A DNA stretch of 23,315 nt from Patescibacteria group bacterium (lineage in GTDB: Bacteria > Patescibacteriota > Minisyncoccia > Minisyncoccales > PEYH01), in the NCBI GenBank assembly GCA_018901715.1, contig JAHIEL010000045.1, positions 1 through 23,315 of the forward strand, read 5' to 3'. Shown piece by piece: positions 20,190 through 23,315 of the stretch; the first letter of the stretch is position 1; each line of letters starts with the position of its first letter. The translations under genes were made by a program, and so were the position numbers. The notes beneath the pieces were generated by a model, which did not search any database, was not told the origin of the DNA, and saw only the letters and a program-made list of their open reading frames with translations.

Positions 20190-21143
20190 ATGAACAAAAA
20201 AATACTTATTTTTTCAATAATAATCATTGTCCTTGGAGCTTCAGTATGCTTCATAATGTTTAAGCCAGGAGAAGCACCCATGGTTGATATTAATAATTTT
20301 GAAGAATGTGTTTCTGCTAATTATTTAGTAATGGAAAGTTATCCTCGGAAATGCCAGACCACTGATGGCAGGATTTTTATAGAAGACATTGGAAACGAAT
20401 TAGAAAAATTAGATTTGATAAAAATAGATAATCCTCGTCCAAACCAAATAATTGAGAGTCCGCTTTCTATTAAAGGAGAAGCAAGAGGGTTTTGGTTTTT
20501 TGAAGCTAGTTTCCCTGTTAAACTTTTTGACGATAATGGTTTTCTCTTGGGAGTAATGCCAGTTCAGTCCTTGGGCGATTGGATGACAGAGGACTTTGTA
20601 TCATTTGATACCCTTTTTCCCTTTGCAGTTCCTTCTACTAAAAAGGGCAGATTGATTTTAGAAAAAGACAATCCGTCAGGATTGCCAGAGCATGCGGATG
20701 AATTGATAATCCCAGTTTATTTCAAAGAGGCGCTGGATATTACGCAAGATTTTATGACTGTGAAAATATTTTTAAGCGACTCTAATTTTGTAAATGACCC
20801 GTATTTTGATTGTTCTCAAACCATAGCTGTTGAAAGACGAGTTCCCAAGACCTTAGCAGTTGCCATGACATCAGCTGAAAGTCTCTTGCGAGGAGCAACC
20901 CAAGAAGAAATCAACAAAGGATTTATCTCAAACATAAATCCAGGAGTGAGAGTTCAAAGTTTAACTATTGAAAATAGTGTGGCTAAAGTTGACTTTAATG
21001 AACAATTGGAGTTTCAGGTCGGTGGCTCCTGTCGAGTGGCGGCGATTAGAGCCCAAATCACGGAAACCTTAAAACAATTTTCAACAGTAGATAGCGTAAT
21101 TATTTCAATCAACGGCCGGACTGAAGACATTTTACAGCCCTAA
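20190..21143 (+). CDS. Envelope protein with Gmad2 and GerMN domains
   Basis: 317 residues. One N-terminal membrane segment (about 5-24, ILIFSIIIIVLGASVCFIMF) anchors or exports it. A small Cys module, EECVSANYLVMESYPRKC (38-55), is of a type common in CPR surface proteins. The Gmad2 immunoglobulin-like domain (about 75-180) has the signature SPLSIKGEARGFWFFEASFP and DWMTEDFVSF. The GerMN domain (about 185-315) follows, with VKIFLSDSN, AVERRVPKT, AESLLRGAT and VAKVDFNEQL. Together these domains occur in Gram-positive lipoproteins such as LpqB and GerM relatives and probably bind cell-wall components. There is no lipobox, so an uncleaved anchor is more likely. Function unknown. Confidence 0.85.
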   Translation: MNKKILIFSIIIIVLGASVCFIMFKPGEAPMVDINNFEECVSANYLVMESYPRKCQTTDGRIFIEDIGNELEKLDLIKIDNPRPNQIIESPLSIKGEARGFWFFEASFPVKLFDDNGFLLGVMPVQSLGDWMTEDFVSFDTLFPFAVPSTKKGRLILEKDNPSGLPEHADELIIPVYFKEALDITQDFMTVKIFLSDSNFVNDPYFDCSQTIAVERRVPKTLAVAMTSAESLLRGATQEEINKGFISNINPGVRVQSLTIENSVAKVDFNEQLEFQVGGSCRVAAIRAQITETLKQFSTVDSVIISINGRTEDILQP

Positions 21144-21166
21144 TAATCAGGTTTTTTACGCTTAGT

Positions 21167-21202
21167 AAAACCAAAAACCGCTTTTCAGCGGTTTTTGGTT
21201 TT
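21167..21202. terminator. Strong bidirectional terminator between GerMN gene and rplT
   Basis: A 16-bp perfect stem (21167-21182 with 21187-21202), loop TTTC, with A and T tracts on both sides. It serves the convergent GerMN gene (+) and the rplT operon (-). Confidence 0.9.
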
Positions 21203-21222
21203 AATGTTAGTTTTTTAACTTT

Positions 21223-21576
21223 TTAAGATTTCTTTTTAACTTCTTCTACAATTTTTTCAAAAATCTCTGGTTGCTCGTTTGCTAATTGGGATAATATTTT
21301 TCTATCAACCTGAATTTCTTTCTTTTTCAATTGACCCATAAACTTGCTATAAGAGATATTATATTTCATTAATGCTGCATTTATCTGGACTTGCCAGAGT
21401 CGTCTCTTATCTCTTTTTTTATTTCTTCTGTCTCTGTATTGATAAGACCAGGCATGCATTAACGCCTCCTTTGCTAAACGAAATTTATTTTTTCTGCCCC
21501 ATTTAAAACCCTTAGCGTGTTTTAAAAGCTTTTTTCTTCTTTTGTTGGCAATTGTTCCTCTTTTTACTCTTGGCAT
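21223..21576 (-). CDS. rplT: 50S ribosomal protein L20 (bL20)
   Basis: 117 residues, the normal length. It starts MPRVKRGTIANKRRKKLLKH and has AKGFKWGRKNKFRLAKEALMHA, YQYRDRRNKKRDKRRLWQVQ and INAALMKYNISYSKFM, all classic L20 blocks that bind 23S rRNA early in assembly. Last gene of infC-rpmI-rplT, 41 bp after rpmI. In E. coli and B. subtilis L20 (or L20 with IF3) controls this operon; no obvious mimic structure was found here. Followed by the shared terminator. Confidence 0.97.
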   Translation of the reverse strand: MPRVKRGTIANKRRKKLLKHAKGFKWGRKNKFRLAKEALMHAWSYQYRDRRNKKRDKRRLWQVQINAALMKYNISYSKFMGQLKKKEIQVDRKILSQLANEQPEIFEKIVEEVKKKS

Positions 21577-21617
21577 ATTAGGATTACTTACGAATTACGA
21601 ATATATGAATATCTAAA

Positions 21618-21812
21618 TTAAGCGCGAACCATTTTTTTGATTTTCTTGGCCTCGCTTGAAGAAAGTTCTATCCATTTTCCTAATCTTCTTTTCCTTTTGC
21701 TTGACCTTTTGGATAACAAATGGTTCTGACCAATAGCTCTTCTCAAAATTTTTCCATTCTTTGTTATTCTAAATCTTTTAGTTATTGATTTTTTTGTCTT
21801 TGCCTTTTGCAT
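21618..21812 (-). CDS. rpmI: 50S ribosomal protein L35 (bL35)
   Basis: 64 residues. KTKKSITKRFRITKNGKILR and HLLSKRSSKRKRRLGKW are the characteristic L35 segments. The ATG is only 2 bases after the infC stop, consistent with the conserved infC-rpmI-rplT operon and coupled translation. The protein is very basic and binds 23S rRNA. Confidence 0.96.
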   Translation of the reverse strand: MQKAKTKKSITKRFRITKNGKILRRAIGQNHLLSKRSSKRKRRLGKWIELSSSEAKKIKKMVRA

Positions 21813-21814
21813 AA

Positions 21815-22324
21815 TTATTGCTTCTTAACTATTAAAACGATTCTGTTGCCTAATCTTTTATTCGGTTTATCAATTTCTATTGCTGTATAATTTTTAAGGA
21901 TTTCCAAAAATTTTTCAATCTGCTTGTTAGCATGTTCTTGCAGCGCTTTTTCTCTGCCTCTTAAAATTAGTTCAATTTTTATTTTATTTCCTTGTTCTAA
22001 AAATTTGTTGGCCTGTTTTGCCTTAATGTCCAAATCATGTTCCGAAGTGCTAAACCTTAAACGCACGCCCTTTGTTTCCCCGCCTTTTCTCTGGGACTGC
22101 TTTTTCTCTTTTTTCTTTAATTGATAAAGATATTTTCCCTTGTCTATAATTTTACAAACAGGGGGCTCCACTTTTTCCGTTACCTGTACTAAATCTAAGC
22201 CGCGCTCCTTTGCTTGTTGGAGCGCTTTTTCAATAGGGACAATTCCTGATTGCTCTCCTGTTTCACTAATTAACCTTACTTCTCTTGCCCTTATTGTATT
22301 GTTTACTAAGATTCTTTTTATCAA
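21815..22324 (-). CDS. infC: Translation initiation factor IF-3
   Basis: 169 residues. The N-domain has VNNTIRAREVRLISETGEQS and GLDLVQVTEKVEPPVCKIID. A Lys-rich linker, KKKEKKQSQRKGGETKGV, joins it to the C-domain (LRFSTSEHDLDIKAKQANKF, IKIELILRGREKA), which binds the 30S platform. The only plausible start is a TTG at 22324, with an in-frame TAG three codons upstream and no ATG nearby. Non-AUG starts are a known feature of infC, because IF3 itself rejects them and so represses its own synthesis. The start lies 21 bases after the tmRNA 3' end, so infC is probably released from a common transcript by tmRNA processing. Confidence 0.94.
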   Translation of the reverse strand: MIKRILVNNTIRAREVRLISETGEQSGIVPIEKALQQAKERGLDLVQVTEKVEPPVCKIIDKGKYLYQLKKKEKKQSQRKGGETKGVRLRFSTSEHDLDIKAKQANKFLEQGNKIKIELILRGREKALQEHANKQIEKFLEILKNYTAIEIDKPNKRLGNRIVLIVKKQ

Positions 22325-22345
22325 TGCGCTCTATTAATATTTTTT

Positions 22346-22711
22346 TGGTGGAGGTGGGGAGGATGAACTCCCGTCCAGAGACAATAACAAAATCATTCTA
22401 CAAGCTTATTCTAATTTGGTTTTCAGCTGAGAAATTAAAATTAGAAAAAATATTTTCAGCCAAGCTCTATTGTTTTCGACAATACTTTTAGGGCAGAAAG
22501 CATTGCTTATCTTGAAAATATTACGCCAGAATTTGCTTATCAAGAATCAGCAAATTAGACGGGTGTTAAAAACACCGACCTTACTTAAGCATAAGCATAA
22601 GCAGGTCTGGAGAATAAGTTGGCACTTATTTGGTTCTTAAAGTTTTAAGAGATTTAAGAATACTCTGCTTGCTTGATTTTGGAAATGTGCTCTGTCGAAA
22701 CTTTCACCCCC
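22346..22711 (-). ncRNA. ssrA: tmRNA (transfer-messenger RNA)
   Basis: 366 nt on the minus strand. The 5' end GGGGGTGAAAGTTTCGACAG and the 3' end GACGGGAGTTCATCCTCCCC then ACCTCCACCA are the tRNA-like domain of bacterial tmRNA, and the 7-bp acceptor GGGGGTG/CACCTCC forms with one G-U. CCA is encoded (22346-22348). The tag frame runs from GCC at 22623 to TAA at 22585: ANLFSRPAYAYA, preceded by the expected AAGT before the resume codon. GGTCGGTGTTTTTAACACC downstream is one of several hairpins or pseudoknots. The T loop appears to be 6 nt (TTCATC) between GGGAG and CTCCC. Its 5' end overlaps the smpB stop region by 8 bases, and infC follows after 21 bases. tmRNA rescues stalled ribosomes together with SmpB. 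Confidence 0.96.
22585..22623 (-). other. tmRNA tag-peptide reading frame (ANLFSRPAYAYA)
   Basis: The codons read GCC AAC TTA TTC TCC AGA CCT GCT TAT GCT TAT GCT TAA on the minus strand. The frame is set by the typical AAC second codon, the small-residue end and the stop. The end is AYAYA instead of the usual ALAA. Confidence 0.8.
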
Positions 22712-23153
22712 TAGTTTTCAATTCTCTTCTTATATCTCGGTCAGAAATTCGCTTTTTCATAATCTCTCTTTTATCTTTTTTGTCCCTTTTTTCAACTACA
22801 GCAATTTCTACCTTTATTTTGCTCTGCTTAGTATACATTCTTAAAGGCACAATTGTCAAGCTCTTTTGCTTTGATTTCCCAAGGAGTCGCTTGATTTCTG
22901 CTTTGGTTAGAAGCAGGTTTCTAGTGCCTGCTTCATCATAATCAGCAGGAGCATTTTTCGGCTGATAAGCCGGGATTTTAGTATTTAAAAGTTGTGGTAT
23001 TTCCCCTTTTAATACTACAAAAGAGCCAAGCATATTTGCTTTGCCTGTTTTTATTGATTTTACTTCCTGCCCAGTCAAAACAATGCCTGCCTCCAGGATT
23101 TCTAAGATGTGGTATTCATTATATGCTTTTTTGTTTTTTGCTAAGATTTTCAT
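22704..23153 (-). CDS. smpB: SsrA-binding protein SmpB
   Basis: 149 residues. ILAKNKKAYNEYHILEILEA and GIVLTGQEVKSIKTGKANML open the OB-fold; GSFVVLKGEIPQLLN, TRNLLLTKAEIKRLLGKSKQ and TIVPLRMYTKQSKIKVEIAV are the remaining conserved blocks. The basic C-terminal tail (KRDKKDKREIMKKR) enters the ribosomal mRNA channel during trans-translation. The stop TGA is formed by the first bases of tmRNA (GGGGGTGA), so the two genes overlap by 8 bases and must be co-transcribed or have the tmRNA promoter inside smpB. ATG at 23153 fits the family start. Confidence 0.96.
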   Translation of the reverse strand: MKILAKNKKAYNEYHILEILEAGIVLTGQEVKSIKTGKANMLGSFVVLKGEIPQLLNTKIPAYQPKNAPADYDEAGTRNLLLTKAEIKRLLGKSKQKSLTIVPLRMYTKQSKIKVEIAVVEKRDKKDKREIMKKRISDRDIRRELKTRG

Positions 23154-23191
23154 ATATTTATATATTTACATATTTATAATATCATAAATTG

Positions 23192-23220
23192 TTAACTTTA
23201 GTCATTAAAAGTTGTATAAT
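23192..23220 (+). promoter_or_regulatory. Promoter for the plus-strand gene at the window end
   Basis: TTAACT (23192-23197), a 17-bp spacer, TATAAT (23215-23220). The expected start near 23227 would leave a ~42-nt leader. The GTTAAC core could also serve as -35 for the divergent smpB gene (TTAACA on the minus strand). A 4-codon ORF (MKRF, from 23226) sits in the leader. Confidence 0.5.
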
Positions 23221-23268
23221 AAGATATGAAAAGGTTTTGAAAAAATATTATTAAATATTATTGAAATT

Positions 23269-23315
23269 ATGTTATCAATTATTCCAACCAACTTAGATAA
23301 AGTGGACAAAGAGCA
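23269..23315 (+). CDS. Start of an unidentified gene (cut off by window end)
   Basis: ATG at 23269 opens MLSIIPTNLDKVDKE and runs off the window. It is too short to identify. The promoter-like sequence 50 bp upstream and divergence from smpB support a real gene. Confidence 0.4.
   Translation, partial: MLSIIPTNLDKVDKE

Noticed and set aside
22630..22941. Plus-strand ORF opposite smpB and tmRNA
   Set aside because: It is antisense to two certain genes; its hydrophobic product arises from complementing Lys/Glu-rich coding sequence.

Overview
The window is 23,315 bases of AT-rich, gene-dense bacterial DNA. It looks like a Patescibacteria (CPR), probably Parcubacteria-type, genome. The evidence is indirect: short compact genes, few Shine-Dalgarno sequences, several genes whose -10 box lies almost on the start codon, secreted proteins built from modules I associate with CPR genomes (Gmad2/GerMN, CARDB, a Cys-rich CPNGC tail), and a bacterial smpB-ssrA-infC-rpmI-rplT cluster. 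No species assignment is possible from the sequence alone.

Layout. (1) 1-5,400: the end of a Nif3-family gene, then a tightly coupled cassette of two SAM methyltransferases, a radical SAM/SPASM-like enzyme and a small Cys-containing protein resembling ATC hydrolases. The cassette lies between two near-identical ~155-bp direct repeats exactly 3,550 bp apart. Each repeat carries a terminator and tiny overlapping ORFs. A HUMPS-family (hexulose-phosphate synthase-like) gene follows. (2) 5,400-9,200: a stomatin-like gene and an Elp3 gene on the minus strand, then a GC-rich hairpin island and, divergently, a methyltransferase that resembles Trm9/ABH8. Elp3 and Trm9 act consecutively on wobble uridine in eukaryotes. 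The methyltransferase gene runs into a tRNA-Arg(CCG) gene. (3) 9,200-11,000: a type IV AbiE toxin-antitoxin pair with a near-perfect inverted-repeat operator over its -10 box and start codon, translationally coupled to a HIT-family gene. (4) 11,000-15,500: a standalone elongation-factor domain II protein, an amino-acid permease, GreA, a tandem HD-domain protein (one half apparently dead) and a family X DNA polymerase without a PHP domain. (5) 15,500-21,200: a large secreted repeat protein, a Nudix hydrolase, an MGMT/ATL-like protein, a VIT1/CCC1-type transporter and a Gmad2-GerMN envelope protein. (6) 21,200-23,315: on the minus strand, smpB, tmRNA, infC, rpmI and rplT, with smpB overlapping tmRNA and tmRNA ending 21 nt before infC. 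The start of an unidentified plus-strand gene closes the window.

The intergenic spaces are rich in structured repeats. One family has the core GAGCGAAGCGA (containing GCGAAGC) inside stems that change compensatorily between copies; other GC-rich palindromes stand out against the AT-rich background. The best candidates for new biology are the repeat-bounded radical SAM/methyltransferase cassette, the Elp3-Trm9-like pair with its hairpin island, and the fused smpB-tmRNA-infC arrangement with an unusual proteolysis tag ending AYAYA.
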